Shown: positions 33,686 to 41,647 of the stretch, piece by piece
Layout of the letters: each line of letters begins with the position of its first letter
Position numbering within the stretch: the stretch's first letter is position 1
Origin: Streptomyces shenzhenensis
GTDB lineage: Bacteria > Actinomycetota > Actinomycetes > Streptomycetales > Streptomycetaceae
Assembly: GCF_003688995.1 (NCBI RefSeq)
Contig: NZ_PENI01000044.1
Coordinates: forward strand, 1 to 64,000
Reading direction: 5' to 3'
Length of the DNA: 64,000 nt
Made by a program: the position numbers and the translations under genes
Notes under the pieces: model-generated
Told to the model about the DNA's origin: nothing
The model's database searches: none
The model's input: the letters and a program-made list of their open reading frames with translations, nothing else

Positions 33686-34615
33686 TCAGGCACTGCTTCC
33701 GCCCTGCCGGCCGACGAGGGCCCTGAAGTCCTGGGTGTCGGCGGCCGGGGGCTCCTGGACCGAGACCCGCACGCCGTAGTCGCTGTAGTACGCGGTGCTG
33801 GTCATCGTTCCGTTCGCCGTGTCACCCTGCTCGACCTTCTTGACCAGCAGATCCTGGTCGTTGACCCAGATGTCGACGGTCTCGGTGGTGATGCCGGCCT
33901 GGTCGAGCTGCTTCTTCAGCTCGGCCAGCCGGCTCGCGTCGAGGTGGGAGTTGCGGGTGGCCAGGTCGGCGACCTCCACCGTCCCGGAGTAGTGCGTGGT
34001 GTGCTGGCCGGACACCTTCTCCTCGCCGACCTTCCGCACATCCCCCGAGGCCAGCAGGAGCTTCACGGACTGGTTCGGCGTGGAGCTCCGCATCTGGTCC
34101 CTGAGATATGCGCCGGAGTCGGCGCCGAGGTCGGCCAGGTCGGCGTGGGCGTACCTGATCCAGTGCTTGCCGCCCACCTGTTCGGCGAAGGCGTCGCTCA
34201 TCCTGGCGTAGTAGGCGTCGGGCAGATAGCGGGTCTGCATCGAGGTGACGCCGAGCCGGCGCATCGCGTCGGCCACCGTGCCGCCGGTGTAGCCGATGGT
34301 GAGCGTGCCGGTGAGGCCGTCACCCCAACCGAGGGAGCCGTCCGCCGTCATGGACAGCACGGAGCCCATGGTGGTCGTGGAGCGGACCTCGGCCGACTCG
34401 GCCCGGTCCGTGGACCGCTCGGCGGAGCGCAGGGCCGCGAGGGAGCTGACGCGCGTCGCACTCTTCCCCGCCGCCTCGTCGCCCCCGGCGGAGCCGCCGG
34501 AAGAACCTCCGGAGGAGCCGCCGGACGAGCCCGGGGAGCCGCAGGCGGCCACCGCCACCAGCGTGGCCGCCACCGCCGCCGAGCGCGTCATGCGGCGCAG
34601 GGTCGTGCTCTTCAT
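33686..34615 (-). CDS. LppX/LprG-like lipoprotein B
   Basis: 309-aa predicted lipoprotein: basic n-region, hydrophobic TRSAAVAATLVAVAAC with the lipidated Cys, then a long Gly/Ser linker with GGSS repeats. The mature domain shares the layout of the neighbouring lipoprotein (YYARMSDA, GKHWIRYAHAD, HYSGTVEVADL, VDIWVNDQDLLVKKVEQGDT, YYSDYG). The pair looks like an old tandem duplication between rplA and rplJ. Ligand unknown. Confidence 0.85.
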   Translation of the reverse strand: MKSTTLRRMTRSAAVAATLVAVAACGSPGSSGGSSGGSSGGSAGGDEAAGKSATRVSSLAALRSAERSTDRAESAEVRSTTTMGSVLSMTADGSLGWGDGLTGTLTIGYTGGTVADAMRRLGVTSMQTRYLPDAYYARMSDAFAEQVGGKHWIRYAHADLADLGADSGAYLRDQMRSSTPNQSVKLLLASGDVRKVGEEKVSGQHTTHYSGTVEVADLATRNSHLDASRLAELKKQLDQAGITTETVDIWVNDQDLLVKKVEQGDTANGTMTSTAYYSDYGVRVSVQEPPAADTQDFRALVGRQGGSSA

Positions 34616-34699
34616 GTCGTCCCACCCCTGTGCGAGTCCGGTGTGCGCACGCTAACGCAGCGCACTGACAGCCGTACGGGAAGTCGCACAAAGAAAGGA

Positions 34700-34732
34700 C
34701 GGGCCCCGCACCTCGGAAGGTTGCGGGGCCCG
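34700..34732 (-). terminator. rplKA terminator
   Basis: An 11-bp stem CGGGCCCCGCA (34700-34710) with 34722-34732. On the transcript it is followed by UCCUUUCUUUG. It lies about 47 nt after the rplA stop. Confidence 0.75.
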
Positions 34733-34778
34733 CCCTTGTCGACGCGTACCTGACGCGGCAGCCGGGGTGAGCTCAGGC

Positions 34779-35504
34779 TCAGACGGCGGCCGGGTCCTCC
34801 TCGACGAGGAGGTTGCGGGTGCGGTTCGGGTCGACCGGGATGCCGGGGCCCATCGTGGTGGTGATGGCGGCCTTCTTGATGTAGCGGCCCTTGGCGGCGG
34901 ACGGCTTCAGACGGAGGATCTCCTCCAGCGCGGCCCCGTAGTTCTCCACCAGCTTGCTGTCGTCGAACGACGTCTTGCCGATGATGAAGTGCAGGTTCGA
35001 GTGCTTGTCGACGCGGAACTCGATCTTGCCGCCCTTGATGTCGCCCACGGCCTTGGTCACGTCGGGGGTGACGGTGCCGGTCTTCGGGTTCGGCATCAGA
35101 CCACGCGGGCCGAGGACACGGCCGAGCCGGCCGACCTTGCCCATGAGGTCAGGGGTGGCGACGACGGCGTCGAAGTCCAGACGGCCCTTCGACACCTCGT
35201 CGATCAGCTCGTCGGCGCCGACGATGTCGGCGCCCGCGGCACGCGCGGCCTCGGCACGGTCACCGGTCGCGAAGACCAGGACCCGGGCGGTCTTACCGGT
35301 GCCGTGCGGAAGGTTCACGGTGCCACGGACCATCTGGTCGGCCTTGCGCGGGTCGACACCCAGACGGAAGGCGACCTCGACGGTGCCGTCGAACTTGGTC
35401 GTGGAGGTCTCCTTGGCGAGACGGACGGCCTCGAGCGGGGCGTACTGCTTCTCCCGGTCGACCTTGGCGTCCGCAGCGCGGAGGGCCTTGCTGCGCTTGC
35501 TCAC
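34779..35504 (-). CDS. rplA: 50S ribosomal protein L1
   Basis: L1-stalk protein; in E. coli it represses translation of rplK-rplA. It is 241 aa from GTG 35504 (MSKRSKALRAADAKVDREKQ). The signature IEFRVDKHSNLHFIIGKTSF and the region GRLGRVLGPRGLMPNPKTGTVT are intact. A 100-nt gap separates it from rplK. Confidence 0.98.
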   Translation of the reverse strand: MSKRSKALRAADAKVDREKQYAPLEAVRLAKETSTTKFDGTVEVAFRLGVDPRKADQMVRGTVNLPHGTGKTARVLVFATGDRAEAARAAGADIVGADELIDEVSKGRLDFDAVVATPDLMGKVGRLGRVLGPRGLMPNPKTGTVTPDVTKAVGDIKGGKIEFRVDKHSNLHFIIGKTSFDDSKLVENYGAALEEILRLKPSAAKGRYIKKAAITTTMGPGIPVDPNRTRNLLVEEDPAAV

Positions 35505-35604
35505 AACTGCTCCTGAGGTGTTCTGAAAGGAGTCGTGGTACGGGCCGAGCAGGCCCTGCCACGTGCGACGTCACACCGCCGCATGGGTTCTGCGAGGTGG
35601 GGAC

Positions 35605-36039
35605 TCAGCCCTCGACCGTGACGCCCATGGAACGGGCGGTGCCGGCGATGATCTTCGCGGCGGCGTCCAGGTCGTTGGCGTTGAGGTCGGGCAGCTTGGT
35701 CTGGGCGATCTCGCGGACCTGCGCCTCGGTGATCTTGGCGACCTTGGTCTTGTGCGGCTCGCCGGAGCCCTTCTCGACGCCCGCGGCCTTGAGGATCATC
35801 TTCGCGGCCGGCGGAGTCTTGGTCACGAAGGTGAAGGAACGGTCCTCGTAGACCGTGATCTCCACCGGGATGACCCAGCCACGCTGCGACTCGGTCGCGG
35901 CGTTGTAGGCCTTGCAGAACTCCATGATGTTGACGCCGTGCTGACCCAGCGCGGGGCCGACCGGCGGAGCCGGGTTGGCCGCGCCGGCCTGGATCTGGAG
36001 CTTGATCAGCCCCGTGACCTTCTTCTTCTTGGGAGGCAT
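35605..36039 (-). CDS. rplK: 50S ribosomal protein L11
   Basis: GTPase-centre protein and sensor for RelA; thiostrepton binding site. It is 144 aa with the proline-rich N-terminal domain LQIQAGAANPAPPVGPALGQ and the C-terminal RSMGVTVEG. It is transcribed separately from nusG, because a strong terminator lies upstream. Confidence 0.98.
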   Translation of the reverse strand: MPPKKKKVTGLIKLQIQAGAANPAPPVGPALGQHGVNIMEFCKAYNAATESQRGWVIPVEITVYEDRSFTFVTKTPPAAKMILKAAGVEKGSGEPHKTKVAKITEAQVREIAQTKLPDLNANDLDAAAKIIAGTARSMGVTVEG

Positions 36040-36133
36040 GTGCTCTCTCCGGGTCCTTAGTGAGAGTGTTCCGCCATCCGATCCGGATCATCCGGACGGA
36101 GGCATACCGCACAACGATAACGGGTATCCCCGT

Positions 36134-36178
36134 GCGGCCAAAAACCGAGCAGGTCAGGCGATCGCCTGACCTGCTCGG
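36134..36178 (-). terminator. nusG terminator (perfect 34-bp palindrome)
   Basis: Two 17-nt arms, CCGAGCAGGTCAGGCGA and its exact complement, occupy 36145-36178 with no spacer. On the minus-strand transcript UUUUUGG follows (36144-36138), a standard intrinsic terminator 23 nt after nusG. The rplK promoter must lie between here and 36040. Confidence 0.9.
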
Positions 36179-36200
36179 AAGCAATCCGTCCGAGAGGACG

Positions 36201-37037
36201 TCAGTTCTTCTGGATCTGGTCGAAGGACAGCTCGACCGGCGTTTCGCGGCCGAAGATCTCCACCAGGCCCTTGACCTTCTTCGAGTCCGGGTTGATCTCG
36301 TTGATGGTGGCCTGCAGCGTGGCGAACGGGCCGTCGGTGACGGTGACCGAGTCGCCGACCTCGAAGTCCAGCACCTGGACCTCGACCTTGCGCTGCGGGG
36401 CGGGCTTGCCCTCGGCCTCGGCGGCCTCGCGGGCGGCCTTCTCCTCGGCCTCCGGGGCGAGCATCTTGACGATCTCGTCCAGGGTCAGCGGGTAAGGGTC
36501 GTAGGCGTTGCCGACGAAGCCGGTGACGCCCGGCGTGTTGCGGACGACGCCCCAGGACTCGTTGGTCAGGTCCATGCGGACCAGGACGTAACCCGGCAGC
36601 TTGTTCTGCTTGATCGTCTTGCGGTCGCCGTTCTTGATCTGGACGACCTCTTCCTGCGGCACCTCGGCCTGGAAGATGTAGTCCTCGACGTTCAGCGAGA
36701 CGGCGCGCTGCTCCAGGTTGGTCTTCACGCGGTTCTCGTAGCCGGCGTAGGTGTGGATGACGTACCACTCGCCGGGCAGCGAACGCAGTTCCTCCCGGAG
36801 CGCCACGACGGGGTCGACGGGCTCCGCGGGCTCCTCCTCGGCGGCCTCGCCCTCGGCAACCTCGTCCTCGTCCACGACCTGCAGGGCGGCCTCCTCGGCC
36901 GGCTCCCCCGCCTCGGCCTCGGCAGCCTCGAACTCGTCCTGCTCGTCCGCGCCCTCGACGATGTCGAGCTCGTCGTCAACCGCCTCGGCGGCATTCCCGC
37001 GAGGCTCAATGGCGCCGTTCAGGTTCGGGTCAGACAC
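36201..37037 (-). CDS. nusG: Transcription elongation/antitermination factor NusG
   Basis: Binds RNA polymerase and links it to S10 or Rho. It is 278 aa from GTG 37037: an acidic Glu/Ala-rich N-terminal extension of about 95 residues typical of Streptomyces, an NGN domain (GEWYVIHTYAGYENRVKTNL ... NKLPGYVLVRMDL), a Glu/Ala linker and a KOW domain (DFEVGDSVTVTDGPFATLQA). It is followed by a terminator and preceded by secE. Confidence 0.97.
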   Translation of the reverse strand: MSDPNLNGAIEPRGNAAEAVDDELDIVEGADEQDEFEAAEAEAGEPAEEAALQVVDEDEVAEGEAAEEEPAEPVDPVVALREELRSLPGEWYVIHTYAGYENRVKTNLEQRAVSLNVEDYIFQAEVPQEEVVQIKNGDRKTIKQNKLPGYVLVRMDLTNESWGVVRNTPGVTGFVGNAYDPYPLTLDEIVKMLAPEAEEKAAREAAEAEGKPAPQRKVEVQVLDFEVGDSVTVTDGPFATLQATINEINPDSKKVKGLVEIFGRETPVELSFDQIQKN

Positions 37038-37075
37038 GATGGCTGCTTCTTCCTGGATACATAGAGGTGGAACAT

Positions 37076-37110
37076 GCGAAAAGGGGCGCCGGTACCACGG
37101 CGCCCTTCGC
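37076..37110 (-). promoter_or_regulatory. Hairpin between secE and nusG
   Basis: Arms GCGAA plus GGGCGCCG (37076-37092, two small bulges) and the complement at 37098-37110 form a long hairpin a few bases after secE, and its descending strand contains UUUU. It could cause partial termination or mRNA processing between the two genes. Confidence 0.45.
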
Positions 37111-37117
37111 TCTTGGC

Positions 37118-37405
37118 TCAGCCGAAGACGTACTTGGCCGCGTGGTTGAGCCCATAGTCAATCACGGTCACCAACGCGATCATGATGGCGACGAAGAAGA
37201 TCACCACGGTGGTGTACGACGTCAGCTGGTTACGCGTCGGCCAGACGACCTTGCGGAGTTCCGCGACAATCTGGCGGTAGAAGATCGCCAGGCGCTTCAG
37301 CGGGCCCTTCTTGGCGCGCTTGCCACCCTTGCGGCCCTTCTTCTTGGACTCCGGTACCTCGTCCTGGGCATCAGGAGTGTCGATGGAGCCCACGGCGTCC
37401 GTCAT
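37118..37405 (-). CDS. secE: Protein translocase subunit SecE
   Basis: Clamp subunit of the SecYEG channel. It is 95 aa: acidic then Lys/Arg-rich N-terminus (SKKKGRKGGKRAKKG), an amphipathic helix AIFYRQIVAELRKVVWPTRNQL, and a single transmembrane segment TTVVIFFVAIMIALVTVIDYGL. The single-span form is usual outside enterobacteria. Confidence 0.97.
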   Translation of the reverse strand: MTDAVGSIDTPDAQDEVPESKKKGRKGGKRAKKGPLKRLAIFYRQIVAELRKVVWPTRNQLTSYTTVVIFFVAIMIALVTVIDYGLNHAAKYVFG

Positions 37406-37511
37406 TCGTCCTCACCTGATCCCGGGTCGTGGCCGTGCCGCGCCCGGTTCTGAGCCGCACGGCGGTGCAATGCTGTACGTACATGCGCACACATCCTGGC
37501 GGTGTGTGTAG

Positions 37512-37584
37512 CAGGGCCGGAGGGACTTGAACCCCCAACCGCTGGTTTTGGAGACCAGTGCTCTACCAATTGAGCTACGACCCT
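37512..37584 (-). tRNA. tRNA-Trp (anticodon CCA)
   Basis: 73-nt cloverleaf with acceptor AGGGTCG/CGGCCCT, anticodon arm CTGGT-CTCCAAA-ACCAG (anticodon CCA) and T arm GGGGG-TTCAAGT-CCCTC. CCA is not encoded. It lies 106 nt upstream of secE, as in other actinobacteria. Confidence 0.97.
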
Positions 37585-37849
37585 TTGATGTTTGATGTCC
37601 CCCAACGTACCGCATCCGACCGGGTGCACGGTGTACACCGGCTCGGCGGCGGCTGCCGAAGGCCAACGAGGTGAGAGTGTACGTGGTCCCGGGCCCGGCG
37701 TCGAACAGTAAGTGCCCGTCCGAGCGCCGTAATGCAAGATCGTCCTGGCCGGAGGCCGAATCCGCACGCTTGTTCACGGCGCGGCCCCTTGCCGTTCAGT
37801 CTGTGAAACCCGCGTGCCGGGGACATTTCCAGTCTGAAACGATGGCTCC

Positions 37850-39076
37850 ATGAGCGCTGCAACCCCTCCCACCGAGCGCCGGGTCTCCGCCCGAGTCGGC
37901 GCGATCTCCGAGTCCGCCACCCTCGCCGTGGACGCCAAGGCCAAGGCCCTCAAGGCCGCCGGGCGTCCGGTGATCGGCTTCGGCGCCGGCGAGCCCGACT
38001 TCCCGACGCCCGGCTACATCGTCGAGGCCGCGATCGAGGCCTGCAAGAACCCGAAGTACCACCGGTACACCCCGGCGGGCGGCCTGCCCGAGCTGAAGGC
38101 CGCGATCGCCGCGAAGACGCTGCGCGACTCGAACTACGAGGTCGACCCGGCGCAGATCCTGGTCACCAACGGCGGCAAGCAGGCCATCTACGAGGCCTTC
38201 GCCGCGATCCTCGACCCGGGCGACGAGGTCATCGTCCCGGCGCCGTACTGGACGACGTACCCGGAGTCGATCCGCCTCGCCGGCGGTGTCCCGGTGGAGG
38301 TCGTCGCGGACGAGACGACCGGCTACCGGGTGAGCGTGGAGCAGCTGGAGGCTGCGCGCACGGAGAAGACGAAGGTCGTCCTCTTCGTCTCCCCCTCCAA
38401 CCCGACCGGCGCGGTCTACACCGAGCAGGAGGCCGAGGCGATCGGCCGCTGGGCGGTCGAGCACGGCCTGTGGGTGCTGACGGACGAGATCTACGAGCAC
38501 CTCGTGTACGGCGACGCGACGTTCACCTCGCTGCCCGCGATCCTGCCGGAGCTGCGCGACAAGTGCATCGTCGTCAACGGCGTCGCGAAGACGTACGCGA
38601 TGACCGGCTGGCGCGTGGGCTGGGTCATCGGCCCCAAGGACGTCGTCAAGGCCGCCACGAACCTCCAGTCGCACGCCACGTCGAACGTGTCGAACGTCGC
38701 GCAGGTGGCGGCACTCGCCGCGGTCTCCGGCGACCTGAAGGCCGTGGCGGAGATGCGCGAGGCCTTCGACCGGCGGCGCCGGACGATCGTACGGATGCTG
38801 AGCGAGATCGACGGCGTGGTCTGCCCGGAGCCGGAGGGCGCGTTCTACGCGTACCCGTCGGTGAAGGCGCTGCTCGGCAAGGAGATCCGGGGCAAGCGCC
38901 CGCAGAACTCGGTGGAGCTGGCCGCGCTGATCCTGGAGGAGGCCGAGGTCGCGGTCGTCCCGGGCGAGGCCTTCGGCACCCCGGGCTATCTGCGGCTGTC
39001 CTACGCCCTCGGTGACGAGGACCTGGTCGAGGGCGTGAGCCGGATCCAGAAGCTGCTCGCGGAGGCCAGGGACTGA
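37850..39076 (+). CDS. aspC: Pyridoxal-phosphate aspartate aminotransferase
   Basis: Class I aminotransferase, 408 aa, probably aspartate to oxaloacetate. Motifs: GFGAGEPDFPTPGYI, SPSNPTGAVY, the PLP Lys in NGVAKTYAMTGWRVGW and the Arg in GYLRLSYAL that binds the substrate carboxylate. The subfamily resembles thermophile-type AspC (Ib). The ATG at 37850 is preceded by a weak ribosome binding site. It is divergent from tRNA-Trp-secE. Confidence 0.93.
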   Translation: MSAATPPTERRVSARVGAISESATLAVDAKAKALKAAGRPVIGFGAGEPDFPTPGYIVEAAIEACKNPKYHRYTPAGGLPELKAAIAAKTLRDSNYEVDPAQILVTNGGKQAIYEAFAAILDPGDEVIVPAPYWTTYPESIRLAGGVPVEVVADETTGYRVSVEQLEAARTEKTKVVLFVSPSNPTGAVYTEQEAEAIGRWAVEHGLWVLTDEIYEHLVYGDATFTSLPAILPELRDKCIVVNGVAKTYAMTGWRVGWVIGPKDVVKAATNLQSHATSNVSNVAQVAALAAVSGDLKAVAEMREAFDRRRRTIVRMLSEIDGVVCPEPEGAFYAYPSVKALLGKEIRGKRPQNSVELAALILEEAEVAVVPGEAFGTPGYLRLSYALGDEDLVEGVSRIQKLLAEARD

Positions 39077-39099
39077 ACCCGGTCACGGTGCGTGGGCCG

Positions 39100-39129
39100 G
39101 CGGGCCGTCTCCTTCGGGGGGCGGCCCGC
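39100..39129 (+). terminator. aspC terminator
   Basis: GCGGGCCG (39100-39107) and its complement (39122-39129) form an 8-bp stem 24 nt after the aspC stop, followed by TTCTATGT. Confidence 0.6.
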
Positions 39130-39202
39130 TTCTATGTGCGAGCAAGACCACGAACGGGGAAACGGCTACCGGGACGCGGGCCGCGTGCGGCAAGATCCTG
39201 GA

Positions 39203-40243
39203 ATGGAGCGTGTACGTGATGTCTCTGACCTGCCCAAGGCCCATCTCCACCTGCACTTCACCGGCTCGATGCGGCCCAGCACCCTGCTGGAACTGGCCGA
39301 CAAGCACGGCGTGCGCCTGCCCGAGGCACTGACCGACGCACTGACCAGCGGCGAGCCGCCGCGGCTGCGGGCCACGGACGAGCGGGGCTGGTTCCGCTTC
39401 CAGCGGCTGTACGACGCGGCACGCTCCTGCCTCCGGGACCCGGAAGACATCCAGCGCCTGGTCCGGGAGGCCGCGGAGGAGGACCTGAAGGACGGCTCCG
39501 GCTGGCTGGAGATCCAGGTCGACCCGACGTCGTACGCACCGCGCCTGGGCGGCCTCATCCCGGCCCTGGAGATCATCCTGGACGCCGTGCACACGGCGTC
39601 GCGGGACACCGGTCTTGGCATGCGGGTGCTGGTGGCGGCCAACCGCATGAGGCACCCGCTGGACGCCCGCACACTGGCCCGGCTCGCGGTGCGGTTCGCG
39701 GACCGTGGCGTGGTCGGCTTCGGCCTGTCGAACGACGAACGCCGGGGCATGGCACGGGACTTCGACCGCGCCTTCCACATCGCGCGCGAGGGCGGACTGC
39801 TGTCGGCCCCGCACGGCGGGGAGCTGACCGGCCCGTCCTCGGTCCGCGACTGCCTCGACGACCTGAACGCGACCCGGGTCGGCCACGGGGTGCGCGCGGC
39901 GGAGGACCCGCGCCTGCTGAAGCGGCTCGCGGACCGGGAGGTGACCTGCGAGGTCTGCCCGGCGTCGAACGTGGCGCTGGGCGTGTACGAGAAGCCGGAG
40001 GACGTCCCGCTGCGCACGCTCTTCGAGGCGGGGGTGCCGATGGCGCTGGGCGCCGACGATCCGCTGCTGTTCGGCTCACGCCTGGCCGCCCAGTACCGGC
40101 TGGCCCGCGAGCACCACGCCTTCACGGACGCGGAACTGGCGGAGCTGGCCCGCCAGTCGGTCAGAGCCTCGGCCGCACCACCGAACGTACGGACGAAGCT
40201 ACTGGCAGGCATCGACGACTGGCTCACCCACCCGACGACCTGA
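39203..40243 (+). CDS. add: Adenosine deaminase family protein
   Basis: 346 aa from the ATG at 39203 (MERVRDVSDLPKAHLHLHF). Zinc and catalytic residues are seen in HLHLHFTGS, in SAPHGGE, in RVGHGVRAAED and in GADDPLLFGS. Deaminates adenosine to inosine in purine salvage, or a related purine; substrate cannot be fixed by motif alone. An ORF extension of 37 codons upstream is rejected because it overlaps the aspC terminator and lacks family similarity. Confidence 0.9.
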   Translation: MERVRDVSDLPKAHLHLHFTGSMRPSTLLELADKHGVRLPEALTDALTSGEPPRLRATDERGWFRFQRLYDAARSCLRDPEDIQRLVREAAEEDLKDGSGWLEIQVDPTSYAPRLGGLIPALEIILDAVHTASRDTGLGMRVLVAANRMRHPLDARTLARLAVRFADRGVVGFGLSNDERRGMARDFDRAFHIAREGGLLSAPHGGELTGPSSVRDCLDDLNATRVGHGVRAAEDPRLLKRLADREVTCEVCPASNVALGVYEKPEDVPLRTLFEAGVPMALGADDPLLFGSRLAAQYRLAREHHAFTDAELAELARQSVRASAAPPNVRTKLLAGIDDWLTHPTT

Positions 40244-40259
40244 AACCTTCTTACCCAAG

Positions 40260-40437
40260 CCCCAAAGGGGCGCGGGGAACTGCGCAACCAGCCACAACGA
40301 TGCCGCAGACGAACACCAGCGCGCACCCCCGGAAAGGGGCGCGGGGAACTGCGCAACCAGCCACAACGGCGCCGCAGACGAATACCGGCGCGCACCCCCC
40401 GAAAGGGGCGCGGGGAACTGCGCAACCGGCCAAGAAC
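40260..40437. repeat. Tandem 69-bp intergenic repeat, two and a half copies
   Basis: Blocks starting CCCC(n)AAAGGGGCGCGGGG and continuing AACTGCGCAACCAGCCAC recur at 40264, 40333 and 40402, exactly 69 bp apart. Copy 3 breaks off after AACCGGCC. Each copy has a CCCC-n-GGGG mini-hairpin and ends GCGCGCAC. I recall similar blocks in gaps between genes of many Streptomyces; no function is known to me. It lies between convergent add and murB. Confidence 0.85.
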
Positions 40438-40481
40438 CCAGCCGCACGGAACCGACGACCCAACCGGCCCACCCAGCGGAG

Positions 40482-41537
40482 CTACAGGCTCACACCCACC
40501 GTCACCGGCTCATTGACCAGGGTGATCCCGAAGGCCGCGCGGACTCCGCCGACGACCTCCCGGGCCAGCGCGAGCAGATCCTCCGTGGTGGCCCCGCCCC
40601 GGTTGGTGAGGGCAAGAGTGTGCTTGGTGGAGATGCGCGCGGGCCCGCTGCCGTACCCCTTGGTGAAGCCCGCCTTGTCGATCAGCCAGGCCGCGGAGGT
40701 CTTGGTGCGGCCGTCGCCCGCGGGATACGCGGGCGGCTCGGCACCGTCGCCGAGCCGTTCCCGCACGCGCGCGTGGAACGCCGCGAACTCCGCGTCCGTG
40801 AGGATCGGGTTGGTGAAGAAGGACCCCGCGGACCAGGTGTCGTGATCCTCGGGGTCGAGAACCATGCCCTTACCCGCACGCAGCTTCAGAACGGCCTCGC
40901 GCGCCGCGGCCAGCGGTACCCGGTCGCCGGGCCGCACACCGAGCGCCCGGGCCGCCTCGGCGTATCTGACCGGCGCCGACAGCCCGTCCGCGTCCTCCAG
41001 CGCGAAGCGGACACGCAGCACGACGTACCGCTCGGGGTCGGCCTTGAAGCGGCTGTGCCGGTACGAGAACGCGCACTCGGCATTGGTGAGCGTGACCGTC
41101 TCCCGGGCCGTCCGGTCGTAGGCGATCACCTCGGTGATGGTGGCGGAGACCTCCTGGCCGTACGCCCCGACGTTCTGGATCGGGGTCGCGCCCGCGGAGC
41201 CCGGGATCCCGGCGAGGCACTCGACGCCCGCGAGCCCGGCCTCGACGGTACGGGCGACGGCGTCGGTCCACACCTCGCCAGCCGCCAGCTCCAGGCGCGT
41301 GCCGTCACGTTCGAACCCGCGGGTGGCGATGCGCAGGGCGGTGCCGTCGAAGCCCTTGTCGCCGATGACCAGGTTCGACCCGCCGCCGATCAGCAGCAGG
41401 GGGGTGCCGCTGTCGTCGGCCTCGCGGACGGCGGCGACGACCTCGGCGTCGGTGGTGGCGGTGACCAGCCGGGTGGCGGGTCCGCCCAGCCGGAAGGTGG
41501 TCAGCGGGGCGAGGGGGGCGTCGTGGAGTTCCTGCAC
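40482..41537 (-). CDS. murB: UDP-N-acetylenolpyruvoylglucosamine reductase
   Basis: Second step of UDP-MurNAc synthesis for peptidoglycan; FAD-dependent. The GTG at 41537 gives 351 aa (MQELHDAPLAPLTTFRLGG). FAD loop LLIGGGSNLVIGDKGF, LAGIPGSAGATPIQNVGAYGQE, YRHSRFK, and the catalytic Ser in WSAGSFFTNP are present. The C-terminal Glu region is LVNEPVTVGVSL. Type I MurB by length. An ATG at 41567 is possible but less likely. Confidence 0.96.
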   Translation of the reverse strand: MQELHDAPLAPLTTFRLGGPATRLVTATTDAEVVAAVREADDSGTPLLLIGGGSNLVIGDKGFDGTALRIATRGFERDGTRLELAAGEVWTDAVARTVEAGLAGVECLAGIPGSAGATPIQNVGAYGQEVSATITEVIAYDRTARETVTLTNAECAFSYRHSRFKADPERYVVLRVRFALEDADGLSAPVRYAEAARALGVRPGDRVPLAAAREAVLKLRAGKGMVLDPEDHDTWSAGSFFTNPILTDAEFAAFHARVRERLGDGAEPPAYPAGDGRTKTSAAWLIDKAGFTKGYGSGPARISTKHTLALTNRGGATTEDLLALAREVVGGVRAAFGITLVNEPVTVGVSL

Positions 41538-41647
41538 GCGCCCAAGACTACGAGACGGCACCGACATCGCCGGCCGGCCCACGGCCACGCGCGCGTACGG
41601 CCCCGCCGGGAGGGACGGAACCGTACGCGCGTGTACCGGACGGGCGT

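Noticed and set aside
37402..37862. Minus-strand frames running through tRNA-Trp
   Set aside because: They cross a clear tRNA gene and have no domain or ribosome binding site.
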